Shown one piece after another: positions 17,383 through 25,517 of a stretch of DNA of 64,000 nt (the first letter of the stretch is position 1; every line of letters begins with the position of its first letter). The stretch spans positions 1 to 64,000 of the forward strand of contig JBJENV010000003.1 of assembly GCA_051880375.1 (NCBI GenBank), given 5' to 3'. Source of the stretch: SIG299 sp051880375 (GTDB lineage: Bacteria; Bacillota; Clostridia; Lachnospirales; Lachnospiraceae). The notes below the pieces were generated by a model. That model saw only the letters and a list, made by a program, of their open reading frames with translations, had not been told where the DNA came from and searched no databases. The position numbers and the translations under genes were made by a program.

Positions 17383-17411
17383 ATTATATGCCCACACTGG
17401 AAAAAAGTCAA
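17383..17411 (-). promoter_or_regulatory. SigmaA promoter of the ABC exporter leader
   Basis: Minus strand: TTGACT at 17411-17406, a 17-base spacer and perfect TATAAT at 17388-17383. Transcription should begin near 17376, giving a leader of about 320 bases. The remaining sequence to 17525 is very AT-rich and holds no gene. Confidence 0.85.
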
Positions 17412-17525
17412 CCAAAAAATTCTTACAAACGAAATATTTAAAAAATTTTTGAAATTTGAAGAATGTAAATAAAAAATTAATTCTTGATTAAGAATTTGAA
17501 TTTTAAAAATTTGTTCATAATTCTA

Positions 17526-17534
17526 TGGTATGAT
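17526..17534 (+). promoter_or_regulatory. Extended -10 promoter of the alarmone synthetase gene
   Basis: TG-G-TATGAT is an extended -10 element 30 bases before the start codon. No good -35 box is visible. Confidence 0.45.
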
Positions 17535-17563
17535 AAGGGTATCAGAAAGGAGAAGGGTATTAC

Positions 17564-18493
17564 ATGGGAGAACTGATACATGTTCCGGAGGTTTACGGAA
17601 CACTGACCAATACATTTGAAGAGTGGGAGCGCATGCAGCTCATTTATGATGCGGCGCTTCGTGAAATAGGTACCAAGCTGGAAATTCTGAATAATGAGTT
17701 TAAGATGGCACATCAATATAATCCGATCGAACATATTACATCGCGCATCAAGTCACCGGAGAGCATTGCAAAGAAGTTAAAGCATAAAGACCGGGAAGTG
17801 ACGATGGAAAACATCGTAAAGTACATCAATGACGTAGCGGGCATCCGTATTATCTGCTCGTTTACGTCGGACATTTACCGGATTGCCGATTTGATTGCAA
17901 AGCAGAGTGACGTGACGGTATTAAAAATCAAGGACTATATCGAGCATCCGAAGGAAAACGGATATAAAAGCTATCACATGATTGTTTCGGTGCCGATTTT
18001 CCTAAGCGATACGGTAGTCGATACAAAGGTGGAGATTCAGATTCGCACGATTGCGATGGATTTCTGGGCAAGCTTAGAGCATAAGATGTACTACAAATTT
18101 GAGGGAAATGCACCCGCAAATATCCGTCGTGAATTAAAGGAATGCGCGGACCTTGTGGCATTCCTTGACCAGAAGATGCTTGCCATTAATGAAGAAATCC
18201 GTCTGTATTCCGGTGAAGAGGAAGAAGAAGGTTCCGGTATGGACCGCGGTCTGAAGGAACTGTACGGTACGGTGTTAGAGGAAGAGGAAATTTTAGAGGA
18301 AGCGTGTGCGGCAGCAGAACAGGAAACAGAGCAGGAGACTGAAAAAGAGACAGCAGAAAATCCTGCGGACAACGATGCAGAGGTTTTTGAAAACGGCGGG
18401 AGCCCAAATGAGGAAAACTCCCGCGTGACGTTGAAAAATAAAGGAATTCGGAGCTTCTGGTTTGAAAAAGCAGAAAAAAGGACAAGCGTGTAG
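17564..18493 (+). CDS. Small alarmone synthetase, GTP pyrophosphokinase (RelQ/YjbM type)
   Basis: Single RelA/SpoT synthetase domain at about 20-215, without a hydrolase, TGS or ACT domain. Motifs include SRIKSPESIAKKL, INDVAGIRIICSF, ENGYKSYHMIV and VEIQIRTIAMDFWASLEHKMYYK. It should transfer pyrophosphate from ATP to GDP/GTP to make (p)ppGpp. At 309 residues it is longer than usual (about 210-260) because of a C-terminal tail with long Glu-rich stretches (about 220-290). It starts behind AAGGAGAAGG. The stop codon is one base from the stop of the converging anti-sigma-like gene, with no terminator between. Confidence 0.92.
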   Translation: MGELIHVPEVYGTLTNTFEEWERMQLIYDAALREIGTKLEILNNEFKMAHQYNPIEHITSRIKSPESIAKKLKHKDREVTMENIVKYINDVAGIRIICSFTSDIYRIADLIAKQSDVTVLKIKDYIEHPKENGYKSYHMIVSVPIFLSDTVVDTKVEIQIRTIAMDFWASLEHKMYYKFEGNAPANIRRELKECADLVAFLDQKMLAINEEIRLYSGEEEEEGSGMDRGLKELYGTVLEEEEILEEACAAAEQETEQETEKETAENPADNDAEVFENGGSPNEENSRVTLKNKGIRSFWFEKAEKRTSV

Positions 18494-18494
18494 T

Positions 18495-19430
18495 CTAGTT
18501 TTCTCCCTGTGCAGGATGGTACAGCAGAGCTGCCATGTCGAGTAATGCCTGCTCGGAGGCTTTGTCTGACATGGAAAGACTGTATAAGAGTCCCGGTACA
18601 ATATCAAACCAGATGACTTTTCCTTCGCCTCCTTCGGTGTAATAAAGCTCGGCAGGACACCAGCCGATTTCGGAGGAAGCATGGGTTTCATAGTCCGTGC
18701 CGGTTCCTGAGATATCTGCAAACGGAACGGTTACGTCAAAGGTTGCCGCTGTGCGGTAACAGTATGTGACAGTGTCTAAGGTATACGAAGTTTCGGCAAC
18801 GGTTAGGTTGTTTAACAGAAAAACATCATAAGCGATACCGGAGGCGGAGGACGGGGCCACAGCCATGTTATAACCGAGCGATTCTAAAATTCCTGCCGCG
18901 GTAGACAGTAGCGACGGGGTATCCGCATCGGTGCTTAAGCACCACTGGGTCTGATTTTCCGGTACATACCAGCCAAGCCATGAAGCGTTATCGGCGCGGC
19001 AAAGGTTAAGCTCCAAAGTATCCAAGGACCAGACCAGGGTTTCTTTTGCAGCTTTCTGACCGGAAATATCCGTTGTCTGTTCAGTTTTTAAGGCACGGCA
19101 GATATATTCGGTTCCGTCCATGGTAAAGGCAGCCTGAGCCATCGGTACATCAGACGTTGTACCGGATTCCTTCAGTGAATAGGAAACGGAAGAGGCATCT
19201 TCGGGCAACATAATTTCATAACCGTATGTGAGCAGGTCTGCCGTGGTTACCTGAGGATTTGCAGGTGTCCGGGCTTTCCATACGAACAGACCGCCAAGGA
19301 TAACAAAAAAGCATGCAGCAGCTGCGATGATACGTAACCATGCGCTGCTTTTTTTGTACGGTTCTTTCGCTTCTTCCAGCAAGACATCATCGATCGAGTG
19401 CATCCAGTAGTCAAAGCGTTTTTGATTCAT
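18495..19430 (-). CDS. Membrane anti-sigma-factor-like protein of an ECF operon
   Basis: 311 residues. A cytoplasmic N-terminus of about 30 residues, one membrane segment (about 31-50, RIIAAAACFFVILGGLFVW), then an exported domain of about 260 residues with no family I recognise. The N-terminal DYWMHSIDDVLLEEA may contact the sigma factor. Position decides the call: it overlaps the ECF sigma gene by 20 bases and has its own AGGAGG site. Cys residues in the outer domain could form disulfides. Whether it truly inhibits the sigma factor is inferred from gene order. Confidence 0.65.
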   Translation of the reverse strand: MNQKRFDYWMHSIDDVLLEEAKEPYKKSSAWLRIIAAAACFFVILGGLFVWKARTPANPQVTTADLLTYGYEIMLPEDASSVSYSLKESGTTSDVPMAQAAFTMDGTEYICRALKTEQTTDISGQKAAKETLVWSLDTLELNLCRADNASWLGWYVPENQTQWCLSTDADTPSLLSTAAGILESLGYNMAVAPSSASGIAYDVFLLNNLTVAETSYTLDTVTYCYRTAATFDVTVPFADISGTGTDYETHASSEIGWCPAELYYTEGGEGKVIWFDIVPGLLYSLSMSDKASEQALLDMAALLYHPAQGEN

Positions 19431-19986
19431 ATAACAATTCCTCCTTTTTCATGGCAGTGCGCAGACGGGTTCTGGTACGGAAGAGGGATGACTTTACTTT
19501 TTCCTCACTGACACCGCAGGCGGAGGAAATATCGGAAATGCTTTCTCCGTACCAGTAACGGCGGATAAAAAAGATACGGTTTTCTTTTGTTTGTGCCTTC
19601 AGAAAATGATTTATAAAATGCCGGAATTCCTGCTGCTCCATGTGGTCTTCGACGCCGTTTCTCAGGTCCGGAAGACTATCTTCCAGCTCTTCAAATGCAC
19701 TTGTCAATGCTGTATTTCGTTTTGCTGCGCTGTTGTAGGTGTAACGGTCGAGTGCCAGATTACGGGTAATACGTGCCAGATAGGCACCGAGAGAGCGGGG
19801 ATGCTCCGGCGGAATGGCATTCCAGGCACGCAGACAGGCATCATTGACACATTCCTCCGCATCTCTGGTATCAGGCAGAATATTTTTTGCAACGGAAAAA
19901 CAGAGCTTCCCGTACTTTTCCTGTGCCTGTGCAATTGCAGTTTCTGACCGCTGAAAAAACAGCGCCGTAATCTGTTCATCGTTCAA
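19411..19986 (-). CDS. ECF-type RNA polymerase sigma factor
   Basis: 191 residues with sigma-70 region 2 (AEECVNDACLRAWNAIPPEHPRSLGAYLARITRNLALD) and region 4 (RYWYGESISDISSACGVSEEKVKSSLFRTRTRL). It starts with TTG at 19986, preceded by GAGGTG at 8 bases; no ATG gives a complete region 2. It is the middle gene of lipoprotein / sigma / anti-sigma-like. The weak start codon and overlap with the downstream gene fit low, coupled expression. Its target promoters cannot be read here. Confidence 0.9.
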   Translation of the reverse strand: MNDEQITALFFQRSETAIAQAQEKYGKLCFSVAKNILPDTRDAEECVNDACLRAWNAIPPEHPRSLGAYLARITRNLALDRYTYNSAAKRNTALTSAFEELEDSLPDLRNGVEDHMEQQEFRHFINHFLKAQTKENRIFFIRRYWYGESISDISSACGVSEEKVKSSLFRTRTRLRTAMKKEELLYESKTL

Positions 19987-19998
19987 GAATAGTTCACC

Positions 19999-20580
19999 TC
20001 ATTTGTTTAAGTCGGTAAAAACATTGTCCGGAACAATCTGCTCGTCCGGGAAGACAATCATGCCGACGTAATTTCCGGTACTCTGGATATGCGAATTGGT
20101 TTGCCAGAGCTTTGCGGTTTCCGGATAACCGGTGTCTGCCGCACCTGCATCAATGCGAGCCTGAAAAATGGACTTCACGGTTTCGATGTCTGCTTCATTT
20201 GCAACCTCCACCAGTACAACCTCACAGGCAAAGCCTGTAATCGGAGCAATATAGTAAACGCTCTGCTTGAGTTCAAGGTCAAACAACCCGGAATAAAATT
20301 CTTCCAGATAAGGGTCGCCGGTACCAGGAAACAGAACAGGTACTTCTTTTCCGTTGTCGGTCTGGTACGTTAACAGCGCTTGATAGACATCTTCCAGATT
20401 CAGATTCAGGTCCGCAGCCGGTGTGACAGTCGGGGCTTCGGTTGGAGCCGGAACTTCGGTGGCAGTCGGTCCGGCAGTTATGGTTGGTGTTACATCCGGT
20501 GTTTCCTCTGTTTTACTGCCGCATCCTGCCAGTGAAATAAATAAGAAAGCTGTGGCTGTAAAGAAAAAAGTCTTTTTCAT
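19999..20580 (-). CDS. Lipoprotein, DUF4358-like, first gene of the ECF operon
   Basis: 193 residues with signal peptide and lipobox SLAGC (Cys20), a Thr/Pro-rich linker (about 28-55) and a compact domain at about 58-193 resembling DUF4358 lipoproteins of clostridia (VYYIAPITGFACEVVLVEVANEADIETVKSIFQARID). The function of that family is unknown. It ends 12 bases before the sigma gene and starts behind GAGGAATTTTATC, so the three genes form one unit. An envelope-sensing or target role for the sigma system is plausible but unproven. Confidence 0.78.
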   Translation of the reverse strand: MKKTFFFTATAFLFISLAGCGSKTEETPDVTPTITAGPTATEVPAPTEAPTVTPAADLNLNLEDVYQALLTYQTDNGKEVPVLFPGTGDPYLEEFYSGLFDLELKQSVYYIAPITGFACEVVLVEVANEADIETVKSIFQARIDAGAADTGYPETAKLWQTNSHIQSTGNYVGMIVFPDEQIVPDNVFTDLNK

Positions 20581-20663
20581 GATAAAATTCCTCCTCTTTT
20601 TTTATGGGTCTATAGTAAAAGACGGAATTTCATGGCATCCGTTGCACATAAAAAATAAAAGGA

Positions 20664-20705
20664 AGGGAATGCTGAGTGTACAGCATTCCCTAACAGTTTC
20701 ATTTA
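20664..20705 (-). terminator. Terminator of the SH3-SleB hydrolase gene
   Basis: On the minus strand AGGGAATGCTG and CAGCATTCCCT pair around a short loop, followed by TCCTTTTATTTTTTATG. It separates this gene from the ECF operon. Confidence 0.8.
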
Positions 20706-22025
20706 CCATGTCCGTTTGTAAAACACATGATTTTTCAGAACATAAAATTCGTCGTATTTTGTGTAATCTGCAATGTAATCCGCACAGAAGAACAAATAGT
20801 CTCCGATGTTGTTCCGGCCGGCAAGAGCAGCCCTTCCGGCTTCATAACAGATATCCGGAATACCGCGTTTCTGGGCGCGCTCAATATATTCCTTCTTTGC
20901 ACCGGCAAACTGCCCCGGAGAAAACAGGACTTCTTCCAGCGTAGTGCCCCAATGTCCGTCCTCCATACGGTTTAAAATGACATTGGCAACAGCAAGCATA
21001 CCGTCGTAGCCTTGGTCACCGGCTTCGTTATAGATAACGGTTGCAAACAGATACATTTCATCTTCTGTTAAAGTGTGCTTTATCGTACGTGTGGTTTCCG
21101 GAACGGAAAGGACTCTGGCACGTGCCATTGCTTCCGCAATTGCAGCCTGCCGCTCGGCTTCTTCAATTTCTTTTAAGGTAAGACCTTCCTCTAAGTCATA
21201 TTCCAGACGGATGTAGTTGGCATGCACATAGCCGATGGAGCCGTTGGAGAGACGGATGGCAATCCAGTCGTGATAGCTTTCTGTTAATAGTGCCGGAAAA
21301 GCATCATCCTTTGTGATTTGGTTTATACGGTCAAATTCCGTACCCGGACCTGAGCGGACATTTAAGGCTTTGGTGGTAACAATAGCAGTTGCAGCTTCCA
21401 GCTCGTCACAAAGGCGGATAACTTCATCATCAAGGAAAAGGTATTTGGTGCTGACATAGCCTTCTTTGATATTGCCGGTTGAGATTTTTGTCCATTCCTC
21501 GCCACGTTCCAAAATCGTAGCATAGCCGTTTCGGTGTAGCTTACCGATAATTTTGGAATCTGTACCCGGACCGCTTCGAATGTTTAAGTTGGTAGAAACA
21601 GCGGCAATTGCAAAATCAACGGTAAATGGTTCCGGAGTCGGAGTTGCGGTCGGCGTCGGAGATGGCGTCGGAGTCGGCGTCGCTGTCGGCGTTGGAGTTG
21701 CTGTCGGAGTCGGAGTGACGGTCGGTGTTAGTGTCGCAGTTGGTGTCAGTGGGATTTCCGGAGTCGGCGACAGCTGCATCAGATATAAATCACCACCCTC
21801 ATCATCTGACTTGTCCAAAGCAGGAGTGGAGACCGGTTCTTCGTCATTTGCTTCATTAAAGGATGGAAACAGAGCAAACATAACTTCTGCTACAGAATCC
21901 GGTTCGAAATCCTGTTCCTCAGAGATTTCCGCAGAAAGTGTGTAAAAGCTTCCGGCTGCCATCGTGAGGAAAAAGCAAAGACAGGTTGCAATAAGACCAA
22001 TCAATAACTGATAGGCTCTTTTCAT
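20703..22025 (-). CDS. Secreted cell wall hydrolase: two SH3b domains and a SleB-type catalytic domain
   Basis: 440 residues. An N-terminal membrane segment or signal (about 7-28), an acidic stretch, a Thr-Pro repeat linker (87-133), two bacterial SH3 domains (about 138-200 and 212-275, each with NxRSGPGT), a short Ala/Glu helix and a C-terminal hydrolase-2 domain (about 318-440) with EDEMYLFATVIYNEAGDQGYDGMLAVANVILNRM. The catalytic Glu of SleB-like lytic enzymes is in IYNEA. SleB acts on spore cortex in Bacillus; homologues with SH3 domains may remodel vegetative wall. It is monocistronic. Confidence 0.88.
   Translation of the reverse strand: MKRAYQLLIGLIATCLCFFLTMAAGSFYTLSAEISEEQDFEPDSVAEVMFALFPSFNEANDEEPVSTPALDKSDDEGGDLYLMQLSPTPEIPLTPTATLTPTVTPTPTATPTPTATPTPTPSPTPTATPTPEPFTVDFAIAAVSTNLNIRSGPGTDSKIIGKLHRNGYATILERGEEWTKISTGNIKEGYVSTKYLFLDDEVIRLCDELEAATAIVTTKALNVRSGPGTEFDRINQITKDDAFPALLTESYHDWIAIRLSNGSIGYVHANYIRLEYDLEEGLTLKEIEEAERQAAIAEAMARARVLSVPETTRTIKHTLTEDEMYLFATVIYNEAGDQGYDGMLAVANVILNRMEDGHWGTTLEEVLFSPGQFAGAKKEYIERAQKRGIPDICYEAGRAALAGRNNIGDYLFFCADYIADYTKYDEFYVLKNHVFYKRTW
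21627..21767 (-). repeat. Degenerate tandem repeat encoding a Thr-Pro linker
   Basis: Six-base units such as GGCGTC, GGAGTC and GGTGTC repeat irregularly and encode TPTATP-type residues 87-133 of the SleB-like protein. Such tracts can change length by slippage. The opposite strand reads as a Gly/Val-rich frame that is not a gene. Confidence 0.8.
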
Positions 22026-22112
22026 ATATCGGGTTCCTTTCTTGAATTATATCAATTTTGTTACAAAAGTCATACAAAATTATTCTATCATAGATTTCCA
22101 TATTTGCAAAGG

Positions 22113-22152
22113 GGCAAAAAACAGCGCTATGTATTCTTTTTCCATAGCGCCT
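22113..22152 (-). terminator. Terminator of the gene at 22160-22894
   Basis: On the minus strand GCGCTATG and CATAGCGC pair, followed by TGTTTTTTG. Confidence 0.88.
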
Positions 22153-22159
22153 GATGATT

Positions 22160-22894
22160 TTACAGTCCATAGAGATAAGAACGGCCATCCTTTCCGATTC
22201 GCTTTACAACCGAAAGCTCGGATAAAAGGAGCAGTGTCGTCTGGGCAAGAGAAAGGGAAATATGCGCAAGCTTTGCAAATTCTTTTGCCGAGAATGTGTC
22301 GGGAAGCTCCGCAGGAAGCAGCATCATATAGTCCGCGGGTGTCTCAATATCGTATTCTGCCACAAGAGAAAGCGGCAGCTTGTCACATTTGGTTGCGCCT
22401 TTTTTTCTGTCGCGGCTGTAGCCGTCAAGCATCCGGTATTCTTCCGTGTCCAGCATAACAATTTTAAGAGAGAAGTTTGGATTAGCAAGTACCGGGCGGA
22501 TGCGGTAAAGCTCTGCAAATACCTGAAGCGGATTGCCAACCTTCGGCGATTTGCGGGAAGAGGAAACTTCTCCGGTTTCCGGTGACACCCAGCGCAGATA
22601 ATTCCGGTTTGCCATCGGGTAAACAACGGTGACCGGATATTGCGGTAAAAAATAGTCGAGCTTTTTACGGAGTTTATTAAACTGTCTCGTCTGGATTTCA
22701 AAAATATGACCGTCCACCAGAACATCTGCAAAAAACGTACCGACTTTGATTTCCTGACAGGAGATATCGCGGGAGAGGTATTGCTTTAATACGCTGTGTA
22801 CCGTTTTTTCGCCGAGCGTGCCGATGCCTCCTTCTCCGAGGCGTTCCCGGTCTAAGACAGATGCTTTGCAGAGGTCAAAGTAGGCAGTATCCAT
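22160..22894 (-). CDS. Unknown protein, possible PD-(D/E)XK-like fold plus C-terminal helical/winged domain
   Basis: 244 residues from ATG 22894 (MDTAYFDLCK), which has AAGGAAAAG upstream; an alternative TTG lies 18 bases earlier. I do not recognise a named family. Residues about 30-100 (GTLGEKTVHSVLKQYL, then GTFFADVLVDGHIFEIQTRQF, then PVTVVYPM) have the order alpha, Asp-beta, Glu-x-Gln-beta seen in PD-(D/E)XK nuclease-like folds. The C-terminal 60 residues (TFSAKEFAKLAHISLSLAQTTLLLLSELSVV) look like a winged helix. No nuclease activity is shown by sequence. It has its own terminator. The gene upstream on the same strand is DUF1232. Confidence 0.55.
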   Translation of the reverse strand: MDTAYFDLCKASVLDRERLGEGGIGTLGEKTVHSVLKQYLSRDISCQEIKVGTFFADVLVDGHIFEIQTRQFNKLRKKLDYFLPQYPVTVVYPMANRNYLRWVSPETGEVSSSRKSPKVGNPLQVFAELYRIRPVLANPNFSLKIVMLDTEEYRMLDGYSRDRKKGATKCDKLPLSLVAEYDIETPADYMMLLPAELPDTFSAKEFAKLAHISLSLAQTTLLLLSELSVVKRIGKDGRSYLYGL

Positions 22895-22993
22895 AAGGGT
22901 CTTTTCCTTCAATCAATAATTGTGTGTCGTATTTAAATTCTAACATGGTCGTTTCACCTTTCTTTTGAAATAGACGGATAAGTAAAATCAGTG

Positions 22994-23362
22994 CTACAGC
23001 CAGACTGCCTTCACCACAAGAAAAAGAAGCAGCGCCCAGAATAAAAGAATCGGAATGGAGTAATACCATTTCTTTGGGCGTCCGTTTTCCCAAAGGTGTT
23101 CGGCAAGTCTGCGGTTCTTCTCCCACACTTCTTTCGGAATCAGTTTGATGGTGAGCGCAATCAGCGCGGGCAGCAGAATGACATCATCCAAATAGCCGAG
23201 TACCGGAATAAAGTCCGGGATAAAATCAATCGGAGACAAGGCATAGGCAACGGTGATTGCCGCAAATACCTTTGCGATAACCGGCGTTTCTTTATCCTTC
23301 ATGGTCAGGAATACCGTGGGGATGTCCGATTTCAGTTTTTTTGCACGTTCTTTCAGATTCAT
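22994..23362 (-). CDS. DUF1232 / YkvA-family small membrane protein
   Basis: 122 residues from ATG 23362 (MNLKERAKKLK), with GGAG 7 bases upstream. The DUF1232 core is VAYALSPIDFIPDFIPVLGYLDDVILLPALIALTIKLIP, and a C-terminal membrane segment (WYYSIPILLFWALLLFLVVKAVWL) follows. The function of YkvA proteins is unknown. It is probably co-transcribed with the unknown gene downstream, 99 bases away. Confidence 0.82.
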   Translation of the reverse strand: MNLKERAKKLKSDIPTVFLTMKDKETPVIAKVFAAITVAYALSPIDFIPDFIPVLGYLDDVILLPALIALTIKLIPKEVWEKNRRLAEHLWENGRPKKWYYSIPILLFWALLLFLVVKAVWL

Positions 23363-23470
23363 GGAAGCAGCTCCGTATGTTTTTAACTTGTTTGTGTGTG
23401 AATTCCATATGTCATATAGTATAGCACACGAAAAGAACGGGTTCAACGTAAAATCAGGAATTTAAGAAGC

Positions 23471-23499
23471 TTGCTCCTGACTGCGGGATTTGTTATAAT
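23471..23499 (+). promoter_or_regulatory. SigmaA promoter of the M18 aminopeptidase gene
   Basis: TTGCTC at 23471-23476 and TATAAT at 23494-23499 are spaced by 17 bases, followed by AGGAGG at 23519-23524 and ATG 23531. Confidence 0.7.
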
Positions 23500-23530
23500 G
23501 AATTTAATTTCAGTGTACAGGAGGCACAGT

Positions 23531-24805
23531 ATGACTTTACTTAATTATATTAAAACAGCAACCACGCCGCATCAGGCAGTAGCAGCAGGAGCGGAATTTT
23601 TAAAGGACAAGGGATTTGAGGAGCTTACGCTCGGACAGAGCTTTGATATCAGAAAGGGCGGACGCTATTATCTGACGGCGTACGGCACTTCACTCCTTGC
23701 GTTTACGATTGGTGAGAAGACCGAAGCGACGCAGGAATTTCATGTGGCAGCAGCGCACACGGACCATCCGTGCCTGCATTTAAAGCCGAAGTCGGAGATG
23801 ACCGCCGGAAAGTACTTAAAGTTAAATGTGGAGGTATATGGCGGGCCGATTTTAAATACGTGGCTGGACCGTCCGCTTTCGATTGCGGGTCGTGTTGCCT
23901 TAAAGGGAGAGGACGCTTATCATCCGCAGCTGCGCCTTGTGGACTTTAAACGTCCGGTTGCAACAATTCCGAACCTTGCCATTCACATGAACCGTAAGGT
24001 AAATGAGGGCGTGGAGTTAAACAAGCAGTCGGATATGCTGCCGATTCTCGGACTGTTTGAAGAGGGCTTAAATAAAGAGGATTATTTCCTTGACATGCTG
24101 GCAGCAGAGCTTGGTACGGAAAAGGAAGCGATTCTTGATTTTGATTTATATGCGTATGCGGCAGAAGAAGGCTGCTTGGTCGGACAGGCGCAGGAACTGA
24201 TTTCGTCGCCGCGGCTGGACAACCTGACCTCCTGCTATGCACTGCTTACCGGTATCAGCGAGAAGGTTCGTGAAAACGGCATCAATGTTGCGATTTTATT
24301 TGACCATGAGGAAATCGGAAGCCGCTCCAAGCAGGGCGCGGATTCGGCGCTGCTTCAGATGGTACTGGAAAAGATATATGCGGCGCTCGGATTTGAGCAT
24401 CAGGCGCTTTCTGACAGCATTTTCAACAGCTTTCTGTTTTCAGTGGATGTGGCGCACGCAGTACATCCGCATCATGCCGAAAAATACGACCCGGTCAATC
24501 AGGCGTTTATGAACGAGGGCATTGTACTTAAAATTAACAGCAACCAGCGTTACACGTTTGACACCGAGGCGGTGGCAATCGCACAGGGCATCTGTGAGGC
24601 GCACGGTGTAAAGTATCAGAAGTTTGTAAACCGTTCCGATATGGCGGGCGGCGGTACACTCGGCCCGATTATTTCCGGCTGGGTTCCGATGAAGACCGTG
24701 GACATCGGCGTGCCGATTCTTGCGATGCACTCGGCAAGAGAGCTGATGGGCCGTAAGGACCAGGAGTATCTGGAAACTCTGATGAAGGGATTTTACGGGG
24801 AGTAG
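23531..24805 (+). CDS. M18-family aminopeptidase
   Basis: 424 residues from ATG 23531 (MTLLNYIKT), six bases after AGGAGG. Cocatalytic zinc peptidase motifs are visible: AAAHTDHPCLHLKP, PILNTWLDRPLS, then DHEEIGSRSKQGA, and a C-terminal histidine region (DIGVPILAMHSARELM). M18 enzymes remove N-terminal acidic (Asp/Glu) or other residues from peptides in the cytoplasm and form dodecamers. Length fits the family. Specificity is not readable. The Nudix gene follows after 10 bases, so the two may be co-transcribed. Confidence 0.93.
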   Translation: MTLLNYIKTATTPHQAVAAGAEFLKDKGFEELTLGQSFDIRKGGRYYLTAYGTSLLAFTIGEKTEATQEFHVAAAHTDHPCLHLKPKSEMTAGKYLKLNVEVYGGPILNTWLDRPLSIAGRVALKGEDAYHPQLRLVDFKRPVATIPNLAIHMNRKVNEGVELNKQSDMLPILGLFEEGLNKEDYFLDMLAAELGTEKEAILDFDLYAYAAEEGCLVGQAQELISSPRLDNLTSCYALLTGISEKVRENGINVAILFDHEEIGSRSKQGADSALLQMVLEKIYAALGFEHQALSDSIFNSFLFSVDVAHAVHPHHAEKYDPVNQAFMNEGIVLKINSNQRYTFDTEAVAIAQGICEAHGVKYQKFVNRSDMAGGGTLGPIISGWVPMKTVDIGVPILAMHSARELMGRKDQEYLETLMKGFYGE

Positions 24806-24815
24806 GGATACGACT

Positions 24816-25280
24816 GTGGAAAATAAAGAAACAAATTACGGGCAGAGCGTTACAGGAGTTGTAATAAAAGACGGACAAGTTCTTTTAGCGCGACATACTT
24901 ATGGCGGCGGAAAGGGAAAGCTGATAGTACCGGGAGGATATGTGGAGTATCACGAGACCCCGCAAGCCGCATTAGTTCGTGAATATTTAGAGGAAACCGG
25001 TGTGGAAGTAATGCCTGAAAACATCATTGGTATCAGGTTCAATATGCACGATTGGTATGTTGCATTTAAGGCAAAATATATATCGGGAGTTCCTAAATCT
25101 GACGGAGATGAAAACAGCGAAGTGATATGGGTGGATGTCGCAGATGCGCTGACGAGGGATGATGTACCCGATTTAACAAAGAAGCTGATTAAAAGCGCTG
25201 TTTCTACGAAAGCAGGATTGGAATCTATGGAATATGAGAGCACTCAATATGCGCCATATTCCTTTTATGGACAGGATTGA
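24816..25280 (+). CDS. Nudix hydrolase
   Basis: 154 residues starting with GTG 24816. The Nudix box GGYVEYHETPQAALVREYLEETGV has the expected G, E, RE and EExG residues. A substrate-side region (WYVAFKAKYISGVPKSDGDENSEVIWVDVADA) follows. Such enzymes cleave nucleoside diphosphates linked to another group; the substrate is unknown. The ribosome site is poor (AGGG about nine bases upstream), which with GTG suggests modest expression after the aminopeptidase gene. Confidence 0.87.
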   Translation: MENKETNYGQSVTGVVIKDGQVLLARHTYGGGKGKLIVPGGYVEYHETPQAALVREYLEETGVEVMPENIIGIRFNMHDWYVAFKAKYISGVPKSDGDENSEVIWVDVADALTRDDVPDLTKKLIKSAVSTKAGLESMEYESTQYAPYSFYGQD

Positions 25281-25345
25281 CAAAATGGTCGGGCATTTGC
25301 TTTTTGTGCAAAAGTGATAAAAAAAATCACGCAACACAATAATTA

Positions 25346-25374
25346 TTGACAAATCTGACAATCTTTGTTATACT
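25346..25374 (+). promoter_or_regulatory. SigmaA promoter of the single-gene ABC exporter leader
   Basis: Perfect TTGACA at 25346-25351, 17-base spacer, TATACT at 25369-25374. The transcript should start near 25381 and carry a leader of about 150 bases. Confidence 0.88.
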
Positions 25375-25388
25375 AGACAGGCACGGTA

Positions 25389-25517
25389 CTTGAGAAGGTA
25401 TTGCAGCAGAGGTTGAAGCGTTGGGGAACGTGAGAGGGCAGAAACTATAAAAAAGAGAAGGTTATTTTGAAAGTGCAGATGAACTTCTGTCACTGATAGA
25501 TAACCTTCTCTTTGTTT
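25389..25517 (+). promoter_or_regulatory. Attenuator-like leader of the ABC exporter at 25532
   Basis: AGAGAAGGTTAT (25454-25465) and ATAACCTTCTCT (25500-25511) form a 12-bp perfect stem followed by TTGTTT, a terminator 15 bases before the start codon. An earlier segment GAGAAGGT (25392-25399) repeats the 5' arm and can pair with ACCTTCTC of the 3' arm, a possible antiterminator. A small GCGTT/AACGT hairpin with GGGG loop lies between. No convincing leader reading frame or known riboswitch was found. Confidence 0.68.

Noticed and set aside
20641..20663. Separate regulatory element before the DUF4358-like lipoprotein gene
   Set aside because: The A/T-rich bases are the T-tract of the hydrolase terminator on the minus strand.
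21627..21767. Tandem repeat as a CRISPR array
   Set aside because: Units are six-base coding repeats without spacers.
21553..21945. Plus-strand GVGVAVGVG frame
   Set aside because: It mirrors the Thr-Pro repeat of the SleB-like gene; its periodicity is explained by that linker.
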